From Allacma fusca (taxonomy: Eukaryota; Arthropoda; Collembola; Symphypleona; Sminthuridae), in assembly GCA_947179485.1 (NCBI GenBank), contig OX359245.1, positions 57,213,067-57,277,066 on the forward strand: a DNA stretch of 64,000 nt, in the 5' to 3' direction. Every line of letters starts with the position of its first letter. Position 1 is the stretch's first letter. The position numbers and the translations under genes are program-made. Below are positions 33,592 through 45,116 of this stretch, piece after piece. The notes under the pieces are model-generated. The model saw only the letters and a list, made by a program, of their open reading frames with translations, did not search any database and had not been told where the DNA came from.

Positions 33592-34224
33592 CAAAGGTGT
33601 CCACCTATCCTATTTATAGGGCTTTATATAGGATAAAAATAGGCAGGATGCAAAATCCAAGTAATTATAGGTAGTAAAATAGGGTGCAGTAATTACCGCT
33701 AAAATTAATCCTATATTATATGTAGGAGCTTCAAGAGTTCACTTTTTATTTAGGAACAAGGTAGGCAGTTTGCGAAGGTAAAAATAGGCATATTTAATAA
33801 TCTATTGACAAATTTGTCAAGCAATTATTTAATTTGACCTTAAAATAAATCTCAAAAATATTCTTCAAATAAGTGACGTTTTGGTAGTTTTTTCATGTGT
33901 TACGATCGCACGTACATACATAGATGATTTTTAGTTGAAAAAATAAGCCTTTATAGGCTAAAAATAGGTCTTTATAGGCTAAAAAATAGGCCTTTATAGG
34001 CTAAAAATAGGTCTTTATAGGCTAAAAAATAGGCCTTTATAGGCTAAAATATAGGCCTTTATAGGGTAAAATATAGGCACAAACATCACAGGAGCATATA
34101 CATATGTAGGCAAATAGGTTGGCAATTTATTTTTGATAAATAATGTAGGTTAATATGTAGGGAAGGCAAAGCTGCAAAAAAATATATAGTATTTTAGGTA
34201 GGCTAAACCTTTTGGACACCTTTG
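33592..34224. mobile_element. hAT-type MITE of TATAGGCTAAAAATAGG repeats
   Basis: Begins CAAAGGTGTCCACCTATCC and ends TTGGACACCTTTG, with a perfect 8-bp duplication GAAATAAT (33584-33591, 34225-34232). Between about 33945 and 34080 are five or more tandem copies of TATAGGCTAAAAATAGGTCTT. The rest repeats TAGG/CCTA motifs. Noncoding. It lies only 35 bp beyond the Gypsy 3' LTR. Confidence 0.85.
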
Positions 34225-34316
34225 GAAATAATTATTAAATAAATAATAATCCCTTTATTACACAGCCTTGCTAACAATAAGCCTATATGTATTGTATGTT
34301 TGTATCCGTGGTCGGA

Positions 34317-34569
34317 GTACATTGCCACTTTTTGAAAAGCATTTATTATTTCTGAGTGCTTGCGAACGTTAAAAAATGAGCTAGTGAGACGCTCAGTGAA
34401 ATTCGGAATGTATGGGAAAGATTTGACAATGCTTCGAAAACCAGTCAGCTCTATTGCAAACACTGGCATCAAAGTGGGACACTTCCAAACGATGGAGCGG
34501 AAATCAACACCCACGTTCTTTGATTTCGTTGTCAGAGCTGTTGTATCCCTTCTCATTAGTTTTCCCTGA
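34317..34569 (+). pseudogene. Receptor-like exon 3 relic J
   Basis: Aligns with the last 260 bp of exon 3 of the intact gene (41470-41727). The frame reads TLKNELVRRSVKFGMYGKDL, ANTGIKVGH, and the C-terminal MERKSTPTFFDFVVRA...LLISFP with stop TGA. A TGA near its start (in TTTTTGAAAAG where the intact gene has GGA) and the missing 5' part make it a relic. Its 3' flank also matches that of the intact gene, split by a MITE at 34673. Confidence 0.8.
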
Positions 34570-34672
34570 ATATGCAAATTCTCAATGGAAGGAAAGGTAA
34601 TTTTAATCGAAGTTGCATACACCCGACCAAACCCGTAGGACAAATGTCATTTATGACGAAATTCTTTATGAC

Positions 34673-35715
34673 CAGTGCTGCGATCGGGTCAAGTAATTTC
34701 AAAACTTGACCATGAACTTGACTTGACCACGAAACTTCAAGTAACTTTCAAGACACAACCTGAACTTGATAACTCGCGTTCGTGTAATCACTTGACTTGT
34801 CAAGTTCAAGCAATCAAGTAACTTTTATATGACCCGAACTTGATCAAGTAGTTAAAGCTCCAAACTTGACTTGAACTTGACTTGACCATGACTTGAACTT
34901 GACTTGACCATGACTTGAACGCGACTTGAACTTGATAATTCAAGTTAAGTATCACACAAATTAAAACATGACCACAATAACTTGTCGAACTTGTTTCGGC
35001 AAATCATTTCCTTCAGACAGAAAACCAAAACGCATTCAGAAAACAATTTTACTAAAATTGTTTATTTAAAACAATTCGAGGATAACTTTGAGCGCATATT
35101 GAATACAGTAAAAGATCGATATAATTGACTACAATTTATAAAGGATTTTCCCTTATAAAAACGTCTAAAGCATTGTCTAAATGAAAGTTGGGGTCAAACA
35201 AATGCATCCCTGATATCGATACATTCCTTATAAGCTGAGCCCTTATAACGGACTTTCACTGTATATCTGAGAGGCCGCTGCAAAAACTAACAATAAGCAA
35301 CATCTGCTAAACAAGACCTTCATAAAACTGACTCTGATTTTGAATTTTGTCGCTTGATTTATGACATGTACAAACAAAATAGTCATACCACATGAATTTG
35401 GATTGTGATTTTGCAATTGCGTCCGTCCTTTATGGCAGGCGCAATCTAAATTTACTTGAACTTGACCATGAAATCTCAAGTTCATGGTCAAGTTTTTTCT
35501 TTCCATTACTTGACCCTGAACTTGACTTGAGGTTCAAGTAAATTTCCCTTACTTGTACTTGAACCTGACGTGTCTTAAAATGTCATGGTCAAGTCGAGTA
35601 CGTACTTAAACTTGACCCGAAAGATTCAAGTAAAAAAAAATGCATACTTGAACTTGACCCGAACTTGAACTTGATTCGAAAACTCAAGTATTACTTGAAC
35701 TTGTCCGCAGCACTG
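34673..35715. mobile_element. hAT MITE of ACTTGAC repeats, copy 2
   Basis: The ends are CAGTGCTGCGATCGGGTCAAG and (inverted) CAGTGCTGCGGACAAG, with a perfect 8-bp duplication TTTATGAC (34665-34672, 35716-35723). The arms are ACTTGAACTTGACTTGACC arrays; the centre is unique. The intact gene's 3' flank at 41815-41845 preserves the empty site (CCTTTATAACTGCGATTTAAC), so insertion followed the J / intact-gene duplication. Confidence 0.9.
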
Positions 35716-36052
35716 TTTATGACTGCGATTTAACTTGGATAAGGGACGTGGGAGTGGCAAAGCAGTCGATTATTTTTACAGTCAATTTATATAAAAATTT
35801 GATGTAAAAATTTCGTAATGGATTTAATTCCAGTGTTCCTGAAGCACTTTATTCCTTGTAATATAGTTATAATCTTGATGGGTACATTTTTAAGCGTAAT
35901 CATACATTATCAAGAATAAACTCACAAGTTGACATTTTTATTAATATAATTTAAATTTGTTTTCGGGGATTTGAGAAGGTTACGGCTCTTTGTGCATTAA
36001 TGATTATTATCATTGACGTTGAGATCCATTTAATGAACTGCTGATTATTATC
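35716..36052. other. 3' flank of relic J, duplicate of 41820-42170
   Basis: Matches the downstream flank of the intact gene (ACTGCGATTTAACTTGGA, GGATTTAATTCCA, AGAATAAACTCACAAGTTG, GGGGATTTGAGAAGGTTAC). It defines the duplicated segment. No gene. Confidence 0.6.
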
Positions 36053-36377
36053 TCCCTGCTGGTAGGACCTCAACGATTTCAAAAATCCCTGCTGAATAAA
36101 AGGTCAACGATTTTCAAAATCCCTGCTGCCAAAAAACATCCCTTACAAGACGTGAAATTCCTGCCAAATTAGGTCAATCAAGGCAAAAATCCCTGTTTGC
36201 TTAACAAATTTCCCTGAAACAGGTCAAAAAATTTGAAAATCCCTGCCAAAAAAAGGTCGACGATTTTAAAAATCCCTGTTCGTAAAAATATATCCCTTCT
36301 CTTTGAGATTTTCCCTGCCAGAAATATTTTTTCCCTGGGAAAAACTTTCCCGTTTTCCTACAAAAATCCGACTTCTG
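36053..36377. mobile_element. hAT MITE (CAGGGGTCGG family), 5'-truncated
   Basis: Contains the family's CCCTGCTG...AGGTCAACGATTTT repeats and ends ACAAAAATCCGACTTCTG. The 5' terminus is missing. It abuts the AGGTACCTGAA repeat at 36378. Confidence 0.75.
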
Positions 36378-36645
36378 AAAAATACTTGCTAAATACCTGA
36401 AATTGCAAGTTCAGGTTCAGGTACTTTTAATTCGTCGAACCGAACTTGTACCTGACGTTGAGCTCAGGTATATTTTTTAAACCCGAACTTGATTGTAACC
36501 CGACCTGTACTTTCAGGTGTGAATCCTTGATCTAACCGCACTTGATCCGAATCTCAGGTACTTTTTTTTGTAGTTGACCCGAACCCGACCCGACTGGTAT
36601 TTTTCAGGTACTACCTGAGACTTGCAAGCAGCTCTGCTTAAAACA
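36378..36645. repeat. Repeat rich in AGGTACCTGAA motifs, copy 2
   Basis: Parallel to 3990-4245 from AATACTTGC.AAATACCTG to ACTTGCAAGCAGCTCTG. Probably a decayed hAT-type MITE whose left end has been lost. Confidence 0.55.
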
Positions 36646-37107
36646 TTTCTTCCAAAAATCATTCACTGTGGAAGATTATTGAGCACGATCTTTGAATACT
36701 TGAGCTTGAGAGTTTCAACTTTGAATTTCAAAAATTATAGGTACATGGTTTTTCTCCTAAATTTAAACTCTTTCGGTTTGATTTTTCGGGCATTTTAGCA
36801 CTTTGAACAAATTGCAAGACATAAATTCAAACTAATTGGACGAAACACGCAAGTCTTCAAGAGTTCTTATTCATGCAACCAAAATGTATGTGCAACGATG
36901 CGGTCTCAACATGACAGTTCTTGCTACATACATATACGAGTAATAAAATTGATGAGTAATTGCCTTTACTGACCGTTCCATGTTGCAAGGAGCCAATATG
37001 CTATTTTGCAGTAAATTTCTGTTAAAAATCCGTTGTAGATATTAAACCGGGTAAATGTGCGTGTTTTCATGTTTAATGAATTCATCTCGCATGCTTACAT
37101 GTTATAG

Positions 37108-37150
37108 GGAGAAATTCGAGGAAAGGAGAATTACAAAAATCCGACCCCTG
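37108..37150 (+). pseudogene. Receptor-like exon 2 stub K fused to a MITE end
   Basis: The acceptor region (GAATTCATCTCGCATGCTTACATG) and the first 19 bp of exon 2 (GGAGAAATTCGAGGAAAG) are present. They run directly into ACAAAAATCCGACCCCTG, the terminal repeat of the CAGGGGTCGG MITE family (37131-37150). Probably an insertion followed by deletion. Confidence 0.65.
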
Positions 37151-38820
37151 ACGTATAGTTCTACCACGGATATTTACTTACACCGGACAGATTTGTTTTT
37201 CCCGGCAAGGTTCATCCCATATAATGTTACGACATAATGCAATTGAAACACTGACATGAAGTCATTCTGTGGAATCTGCATGTTAATCGGATATTATTTG
37301 CTATGTGACATTTAATATTGTCTAATGAAGTAACATTATACTTACTCTGCATTATTGGAATTACATATAAACGAGAGTGAACTTGCATGAGGAGATACAT
37401 TAGAACTTTAGGTTTAGGTTAGAATAGGTTAGATACAAAATAAATACAGGGATTGAACAGCCGCTCAATCTTCAGTCAATCTTTTATCCCATTTGATTCG
37501 ACTCTTAATCAGTAAACTTAAAGTCTTGCTTAAATTGTATCTTTATGTAATCATAGTTTTTAAATATTGGACCAGACTGGACCAGATCATTTGAAGAATA
37601 TAAATGGTCCGGTCGAAACTACTGGCATCCATAAGTAGGCGAAATTTTTGATCCTCTTTGGCCGAGTAGGTAGGCAAAAACATTTGCTTATAATTCTGAG
37701 ACAGGCAAGTAGGAAACAACTCATCCTATGATCGACACGTAGATAGATATCTGTAGTAGGGCGCGCCAATTTGTATGAAAGGTCATAGGGTCAGCATTCG
37801 TTTTTCCCACGATTGCTTCCTATGTTATACAGAAGATTCGTTCCGGGAAAAATATTTTATTCAAGCAATTAATTTGTGGTAAATGTTTCTGATTACTGCA
37901 TTTACCAAGACTCCAATCATTTTGATAGCCCTAAAATCTTTAACGTAATAGTTCAGGAAGCAGAGATGCAAAAAATAGATATTGTAGAAAATCAAAAAAT
38001 GAAAATGTTAACAACGAAACTATACCTTGAATCCAACACCAAATGTTTCTAAAATTAGATAGGTTTTGGTAATATATGAACATACGGAAAACTTTAATGA
38101 TATTTTCGGGGAAGTAAAATACCCCATTACTCCAAGAAATATAAAATCTAAATAAGAGTTCGCTTTGTTCTGAAAGTATTTCAAGGCTTTCCTTCAGGAT
38201 TTTGAGGCCTGTGGTGATTATTCACCTTGAAATAAGACAACTATAATTATTATATGGAAGAATATTTCCACCAAAATTTGGGGAATTGAATATTCGGTAT
38301 TTCTGACAGTATACCCCTGAAAGAGCTAGACGTTTGAGTTTTTGCAAGATAGTTATTAGAATAATTCATAGGAAATCCCACCTTGTTTAAATGTAAGTCA
38401 ATCAAGTTTTTAGGGGTAGAATTGGCTTTAATCTGTTTTTCATACTGTGTCACAATTTTCTTGGTTTTGTTGAAATACTATTGGGCGTTTAGTTTTGCGG
38501 AATTGTGAAATTAGAAGTACCGAATCAACAGCCGGGTTACCTTAAACTGGAAAATAACCTCAAACCGGGTAAAATTAAGTTAAATGACAGTTATATTATT
38601 TTTCAATGCCAATTATTTAATTTTCAATACAAAAACAATGCTTATCTTCCAGTTGTTTCCTTATTATTCAATATGTTTCTCGTCTGTACTTCCCCTTATT
38701 TTCAAACCAACGTTCTTGAATTTCCTCAGAGATTCCACAACAGCCCAACCGTATGACGGTTAAAGAAAATTCAAAACCACAAATCTACAACTCACGAAGC
38801 GCTCAACACACTAAACAATA
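37151..38820. other. Upstream region of the intact receptor gene, no gene recognised
   Basis: AT-rich. Small frames at 38250-38453 (-) and 38505-38756 (+) lack domains or splice context. Sequence just before the start codon at 38821 (CGAAGCGCTCAACACACTAAACAATA) gives no clear TATA box. Regulatory sites for the intact gene would be expected here, but I cannot place them. Confidence 0.4.
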
Positions 38821-41727
38821 ATGCTATCTGTGGAAGATTTACATTTTTATATAGGATATTGGGTCTTTGCCTCAAAATGGAACTGGATTCCGTTTACAGT
38901 TATCGCAAACCCTGAACAAAGAGTTTACATTAAACCGGCAAATAAATTCAGACGATGTCTCTGGTCTCTATTTTATTTCTACAAAGTATTTCGAGTTGCC
39001 TTGAGTGCGTTCTTGATCATTTCAGCGTCAGGATTACATTTACCCGTCTATGACGTGGCTCTGCACACCTTGTACACTTTACCAATGACTGTTGGAGTTT
39101 TAATGGAAACATTTACAATGATCAGGAACAGAGCAATAACCATCACGGTTTTTAATTTCCTCTTCGACGCAGAAGAAACGATTCTCGGTACTCGAGTTGG
39201 TAAGGGCTAGTTATAAGTGATTTTTGATTAACCCAAGCCTTTGTACTCTGTAAGGAAGTGCCTTAATTATTTAGCATTTTTGTTTTATAATTAGGAGCAC
39301 GGAAAAATTCAAACCAAAAACCATATTGGAAGAAGTATTCTAAGAGCGAAATGGTGGTCACGTTTCTTCCTCATGCTTCAATAATTTTAATATTCATTTA
39401 TATCGCATTAACAGCTTGTTTTTGCTCAAGACTTCATCTGTACCACGTGGTTCCCGAACAATGGCGGAATCCTTTTACCTTCTGTATTCTGTATATCCAG
39501 GAGAATATCGTATTCCAGTCAATCGATTTGAGCTGTGTGGTGGCAATGGGGAATGAATTTTTGTTCATGGAGAAGGTGACGGACATTTTAAACTGGGAAA
39601 TTTTATTTTTAAGGTAAGTTTTATCCCAAATAGAATGATGGCTAAAATTTGCAAAATTCAAAACAGAAAAATGCTTAGTTTGTAGAGCTGGCCAAAATAC
39701 ATTCGAATAAAATATAAACTGCAACATTCGAGATACATACATACATGAGCATTTAGACCAACGTACAAACGTCGAAAATAGTCATGCTGCCCCGCATGCA
39801 AAATACAAAATAGTTTAATGCATCACATTATCCCAAAATGTAAAGAACCAAACTCTATTTTAACTGCTTAAAGACACAAATGCAAGATGGACTTTAAATG
39901 GCAATGAAAGAATTTTTGTTTAACTCACTGTGTTTCTGCCAGTGCTCGGCACGGGTATGGGTAATACTTGGTAAACGGGTACGGATACGGGTATGGGTAC
40001 AAGGATTTGAAAATGGGTATACACATCCCGGGTACGGGTATTTACTCGTACCCAAGAACATTATATACCCGAATATTTGGACACATTGAGAAATCTGACA
40101 CTATGACGAATTTCATACCATAATGCCAGTACGTTTGAAACTTCTTTCAATATTTTTAGTTTCTAAATATTATGTACTGTTAAGGTCTAATTGGACTTAT
40201 ACCTTAAAGGAGTGTAGCTCTAATAGTTAAATAATAAAGTGGGAGAATATTAAGAGAGTATTGCCAATTATAGAGATATTTATTCAGTGTACAAAAAGAA
40301 TGAGAGGAAGAGTGAGAGCTAGAGAAGGAGAGTGGAGTGGAGTCCGGCAGAGTAACAGTAAGTTACAATGGAGAAGATCCGAGCCAGACTCCCCGATTGT
40401 GAGAAGGAGCTGGGTTTATATACGGTAGGGTTGGCTGTAAAACAGGAATTATCCAGTTCAAACTGGTTTTGTTTCCGTTACATTTACATTGTTACTCTTA
40501 TTCAGAGCGAATACCAATCAGACTACAGAGTCCAAGCTTCTTAGATGAAGCATCCTTTTTTAACCAATAGTTGAGCACGATACAATAGACAATAAGATTT
40601 TCTTTCCTTTACATATGTAAGTAATATTCCTTACGTGTTACAGTTAACAGTAAGAGGCTTCATTGCTACTCTTTACATACAATGTAATATTTTTCTTAAA
40701 ATACAAGTATGGCTTAACAGTACATACATAGCTTGTTGTTTATATGTTTTTAGTCTTACTACCTAGAGTACGTGTATGTTGTACTGTGTAGCTCAAATAT
40801 AAGCGTGTAGGGAAACATGTTTTAGGAATTATAAATAATTCAACACGGGTGAGGAACTATTATAACAAAATAGAAGTTAGGGATTCAACGACATTTTGTA
40901 CAAAATATCTTTGTAGTGCAGTATTTTTCCCGTCGAGCAGTGCATGCTACTTCATTAGCCACGATGAATAAAATGTACAAAGTAGAGTTCGGGTGAGTTG
41001 GCAGGAAGGATATTTTGTGTTATTTGTAGTTGATTAGGATAAGGTGGACATTACATTAGTTAATTTGTTTTAAATAATTATCTTTCAAGAAATTTTTGGA
41101 TAGCCTCAAGTTTTACACGGTTCTAACATTTATTCCATTCTTAAGGAATCCCATACAATTTTCGCCATTTGTTTTTTTACAACGAAGGTTACTATTTTGT
41201 AATTTGAATCAGGTAATGCTAAAAACAAGAATTTGCTTTTCATCAGGAAACACGCTCAAGCAGAAGATTTCAGTAAACAATCCCTGGCCCGTTGCAGGTA
41301 CGTCGAGCTTTTCGTCCGACTTTTCAACACTGGATACGCCGGAGTTATATACATCAAAAAGCAAGTTTTCTTGGTTATGTCGGTGGTCGGGTTGGCTATT
41401 GCTCTAAGGTCCCACATGGATCATCCGGGTTCCTCACTTTTCTTCTCGACAGTCTCAATCTATCTGATTTTCATGTACATTGCTACATTTGGAAAGTCAT
41501 TCATTATTCCCGAGTGTTTGGGAACATTGAAAAATGAGATAGTAAAAAGCGCAGCGCAATTCGGGATGTGTGGGAAAGATTTGAGAGTGCTTCGAAAGCA
41601 AGTCAGCTCTATTGCAAACACCGGCATCAAAGTGGGACACTTCCATACGATGGAGCGGGAATCAACACCCACGTTCATTGATTTCGTTGTCAGAGCTGTT
41701 GTGTCGCTTCTCATTAGTTTTCCCTGA
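38821..41727 (+). CDS. Intact seven-segment membrane protein, chemoreceptor-like (three exons)
   Basis: Exons are 38821-39199, 39295-39613 and 41247-41727 (379+319+481 = 1179 bp, 392 residues), with GT-AG introns in phases 1 and 2 and no internal stop. The start MLSVEDLHFYIGY is conserved in all copies. Hydrophobic segments lie at about residues 58-75, 82-103, 146-170, 188-215, 258-290, 297-318 and 376-392, with a short polar N-terminus and no signal peptide. Length and segment count fit insect gustatory/odorant receptors. The C-terminus (ESTPTFIDFVVRA...LLISFP) sits where those have TYhhhhhQF, but that motif is absent, so membership is inferred only. Cluster duplication and frequent death also resemble receptor families. 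It acts presumably in the plasma membrane of sensory cells, ligand unknown. Intron 2 holds a MITE fragment and a solo LTR. Confidence 0.75.
39940..40085. mobile_element. GGGTAC-repeat hAT MITE fragment in intron 2
   Basis: Starts CAGTGCTCGGCACGGGTATG and contains repeated GGGTACGGGTA/TACCCG motifs. No matching right end was found, so it is one-ended or decayed. Same family as 1-167. Confidence 0.6.
40178..40719. mobile_element. Solo LTR in intron 2 of the intact receptor gene
   Basis: Starts TGTTAAGGTCTAATTGG and ends GTATGGCTTAACA (TGTTAAG/CTTAACA inverted ends), flanked by GTAC on both sides (40174-40177, 40720-40723). Length is 542 bp. It carries a GTTTATATACGG TATA-like box near 40414 and GAGAG-rich sequence. 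No internal region remains, so it arose by LTR-LTR recombination. It is unrelated by eye to the other two LTRs in the window. Confidence 0.7.
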
Positions 41728-42461
41728 TTATACAAATACCCAATGGAAGGAAAGGTAATTTTAATTCAAGTTGTATTCACCCGACCGAACCCGTAGAAGG
41801 ACAAATGTCATCTGTGCCGAAATCCTTTATAACTGCGATTTAACTTGGAAAACGAAAGGACGAGTGGTAAAACAGTCGATTACTTTCATTTATATACATA
41901 AATAAAAATTGTGGTGTAAATTTTTCGCAATGGATTTAATTCCAATTTCCAATGTACCAGAAACACTGAATTCCTTGTAATATAATTAATCTTGATGTGT
42001 ACATTTTTAAACGTAGTCATGCATTATATCAAGAATAAACTCACAAGTTGCAATTTTTAGTAATTCAATTTAAATTTTTTTGTGGGGATTTGAGAAGGTT
42101 ACAGCTCTTGCATTAATAATTAACATCATTGACGAGGAGATCTATTTAATGAACTTTATTATTTACTTCCTGCATCGATTTACTGAAGGTCAATTTAATT
42201 ACGTTTGTTCACCGAAAATAGTGGAGTTTGATGGATACGCCGATGAGAACTAAATGGTTAACGTATTTATTTAACATACATGACACTGATACGATAAACG
42301 TTAGTGAATACTTTACGCAATGACAAAATATTTATATTCAAGAAATTTCGTTGAATGTTCTGAAACAAGACGGTTTAACTTTAACAAGGAACAGTACTGA
42401 AAACTTTACTACAATAAATATTATTATTGCAACATTGCCACAAAATTTAAACATGGAAACA
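41728..42461. other. 3' flank of the intact gene and 5' flank of relic G
   Basis: No gene. 41728-42170 is duplicated after relic J (34570-34672 and 35716-36050). AATAAA-like signals (AATAAACTCAC near 42043) may serve as polyadenylation signals, but which is used cannot be told. Confidence 0.5.
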
Positions 42462-42504
42462 ATGCTGTCTACCCAAGATTTGCATTTTTATGTGAGCTAC
42501 TTCA

Positions 42505-43845
42505 TTAGATCCTCCAGAAGAATTTATATTAGAAATAGAGTCCTTAATCACCGAATTTCTTTGGGGGAGAAGAAGAAAAGTTGTTAAAAAATGCTTTATA
42601 TATGCTCCCACCAATTGTGGGGGGCTAGGAGTCAAACATATTAAAATCCAGACAAACATATTTAGAGCACGACAAATACAACGCTTAGCAAATGTTGAAA
42701 GCAACAACTACTTCATTGGTTCTTCAGCAAACATTATCAATGAAATTATTACATCCAACTCAATTTCAACTGATTCAGTTTACTACATCAACATTTTACA
42801 TTTATTTCAAAAACTAAAACTTCGGTTCACGCGAGGTAAACTTGAGTTACATAACACTATAAACGTTACAAATACCAACTACATAAACATGTCAAATGGA
42901 CTATTTTTAAAAAGCATTGGGTATAATTACATCTGTCAAGTTCAAAGTGACCAAAACGTGCCTGTAAATATAAGTGCTGTAAAAGCTAGAAAACTCTCAA
43001 TGTTAATTAAGGAAATAGCTAAAATCATTTTCTGTACAAAAAATGAAAACATTGTTTCTGTTTACAATATAGTTAATGAAAATTTTGTTGAAATAACGGA
43101 TCAAAAGTTTCCTTTAGCAATCTATTTCAATGTTTTTAAAATTAACAGCACTGTTTCGTCCAAAATGAAAAATTTCTGTTGGAATAGACTGAAAGACTGT
43201 CTGACACTTCAAGAAAAATTGTCGACGTGGAAACTTTGGCATGGAGTTATCTTCACGCCAACTCTAGCCTACCACATGGGCCTAGTTAATTCTCCCGACT
43301 GTCCCTACTGCAAAAAGCGGAAACCCACTACCACGCACTACATTTTCTGTCACTACTTCGAAGAAATGTGGACCTGGGTTAAAAGTATTGTGTCAGCAAG
43401 ATACCCATGGAAGCAGAAGTACAGAACCCACGGCTTCGGAAAGAAAACATGCTTAAACCACCTGATATATGCAGCACAGAATACAACTTTCCAGATAATA
43501 TCTTTCCAAATTAATAATTTCAAAGTGTCAAAGAGCCCTTTACAGGAATACAAACAAAAATTATCAGACTTTCTTTACGGACACTTCCAAAAACTTCAGA
43601 TCAACAACAACGGAAATGAAGGAGCTATGAGGTTTCATTTGTATTGGCTGGACCTGGAGAATCTCTTTACTATAAACAATGCAAATATTGATATTCACAT
43701 TTGATTCCGTTTTACAAACTATTCAGTATTTTATTTTGTACTATCCTACGTTTTGGGAAATACTCAAATCAACTTAAACATTAAATGGCTGTAATTTAAT
43801 GCATAGTCAATGAATAAAACTTGTTATTAATGATGGAAAAAAAAA
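42505..43845 (+). mobile_element. 5'-truncated LINE (L1-like)
   Basis: Flanked by an 11-bp duplication GAGCTACTTCA (42494-42504, 43846-43856). Ends with AATAAAAC...ATGG and a run of nine A (43837-43845). It carries only the C-terminal part of the reverse-transcriptase ORF. Typical target-primed insertion with 5' truncation. Confidence 0.9.
42508..43704 (+). pseudogene. LINE ORF2 C-terminal fragment
   Basis: Open from the truncation point to a TGA at 43702-43704, about 398 residues. It begins within the segment after the polymerase fingers (ITEFLWGRRRKVVKKCFIYA and CGGLGVKH, matching the FLWG...GGLG block of L1/Tx1-type LINEs). The C-terminal zinc-binding motif is CPYC...THYIFC near 43300. 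No stops occur in the retained part, so the insertion is fairly recent. Endonuclease and catalytic reverse transcriptase are missing, so it cannot move itself. Clade assignment is by eye. Confidence 0.75.
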
Positions 43846-43915
43846 GAGCTACTTCAGGTTTTTCTCAAATTGGAATTTCCTTCCAATTAAAGTCATTACC
43901 ATCATTACCGGGACC

Positions 43916-44595
43916 AAATTATGTTATGACTATATAGAGAAGTTGCTTGTAGTGGTAGTGACTACAAAGAGGCTTAACTGTAAATCTTAAATGAACCTAT
44001 GCCATTCTTACGATTCTTTAGTACTTATCCGGTTTTATTTTTTTTGGAAAAAAAAATCTATTGCGAGTTAAAAGAAAATTAGCTTTGGTAGTTTTAGATG
44101 TTAGTAGAAGATAACCCAAATAAGGGCAGCTATTTTTCGAAAGCTTGTTACTATATTTGCTAGTTATAACCCAATTTGAATGTGAGAGACAGGTACACCA
44201 AAATTTTAAATTGTATCAACTTAAGCAATGCAAGAATGTGATTTCATAAGGAATGTTTGTTGGATTACGGGGTTAGGAAGGTATGCTCAAAGGTGGTCAC
44301 GTAAAAATTTATAGGAAAATGTATTTAAAAATTGGAATTTGAAAACAGATAATTCCTCCCTGCAATCTCTCGCGCAATTACTCGTTGCATTGTTAATTTA
44401 AACAAATTTCATATCCTACATAAATATGGTGGATAAGGAATAAAACCTGTCACTATTTATCCATGTGCGATCATTTTTTTTAATCACTTCAAACTGAAAT
44501 TAAATACATATCCAAAACATATTTTGCAGGTGAATGTAATTTCCTCTGCACATGCAGGAAGTTTATTATAAAACTTTGTAGTCTTTACGTCAGGC
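43916..44595. other. 5' flank of receptor unit H, left part
   Basis: No gene. From 44253 it repeats the flanks of units C and D (AAGGAATGTTTGTTGGATTACGG). Confidence 0.5.
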
Positions 44596-45116
44596 TAGTG
44601 GTCGGACCAGTTCAGTTTGGTTCGCAAAATTCAGTTTAGTTCGGTTCACAAAGTAAACTGAATCGAAAATCAAAATTTCAGTTCAGTTAGCTATTCTTCG
44701 GTTCAGTTCAGTCCAGTTTCCTCTGTGAACTGAACTGAACTGATTCCAAAACAGTTCAACGCGCCAGGTTAAAACTATAACGTAAATAGTTTCCGTTTCG
44801 GTAAGTACAATATATATAATATATGTTTGTACATACACGCATACATACATATAAGATATGTTCTTATGTATGTATAAATATATAGCACGGCAAATGCAAC
44901 CGTCAAAAATGATAAGTGCGTCATGACAGAAACAGGCTTTATTGTGCATGCATAAAAATCAGTTTAAACAATTCAGTTCAGTTCAGTTTGACGCTGAAAC
45001 CGAACCATTCAGTTTGGTTTGTGTATCGAACTGAACCAAAATTTGTATGAACCAAACTGAACTGAACTGAACTGAACTGAAATTTTCAGTTTTGAACTGA
45101 ACTGGTCCGACCACTA
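44596..45116. mobile_element. hAT-type MITE of GTTCAG repeats
   Basis: Begins TAGTGGTCGGACCAGTTCAG and ends CTGAACTGGTCCGACCACTA. A perfect 8-bp duplication CGTCAGGC flanks it (44588-44595, 45117-45124). The arms are GTTCAGTTCAGTT / CTGAACTGAACTGA arrays; the centre (44760-44960) is unique. The equivalent locus in unit D (10370) is empty. Confidence 0.9.

Larger units (their letters stand above)
42462..43915 (+). pseudogene. Receptor-like exon 1 relic G, split by a LINE
   Basis: ATG at 42462 reads MLSTQDLHFYVSYF, then the LINE begins. After the LINE's A-tail the same exon resumes at 43846 (AGCTACTTCAGGTTTTTCTC, giving SYFRFFSNWN-type sequence) and decays by about 43915. Exons 2 and 3 are not found downstream. 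The 11-bp duplication GAGCTACTTCA proves that the two halves were one exon. Confidence 0.8.
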
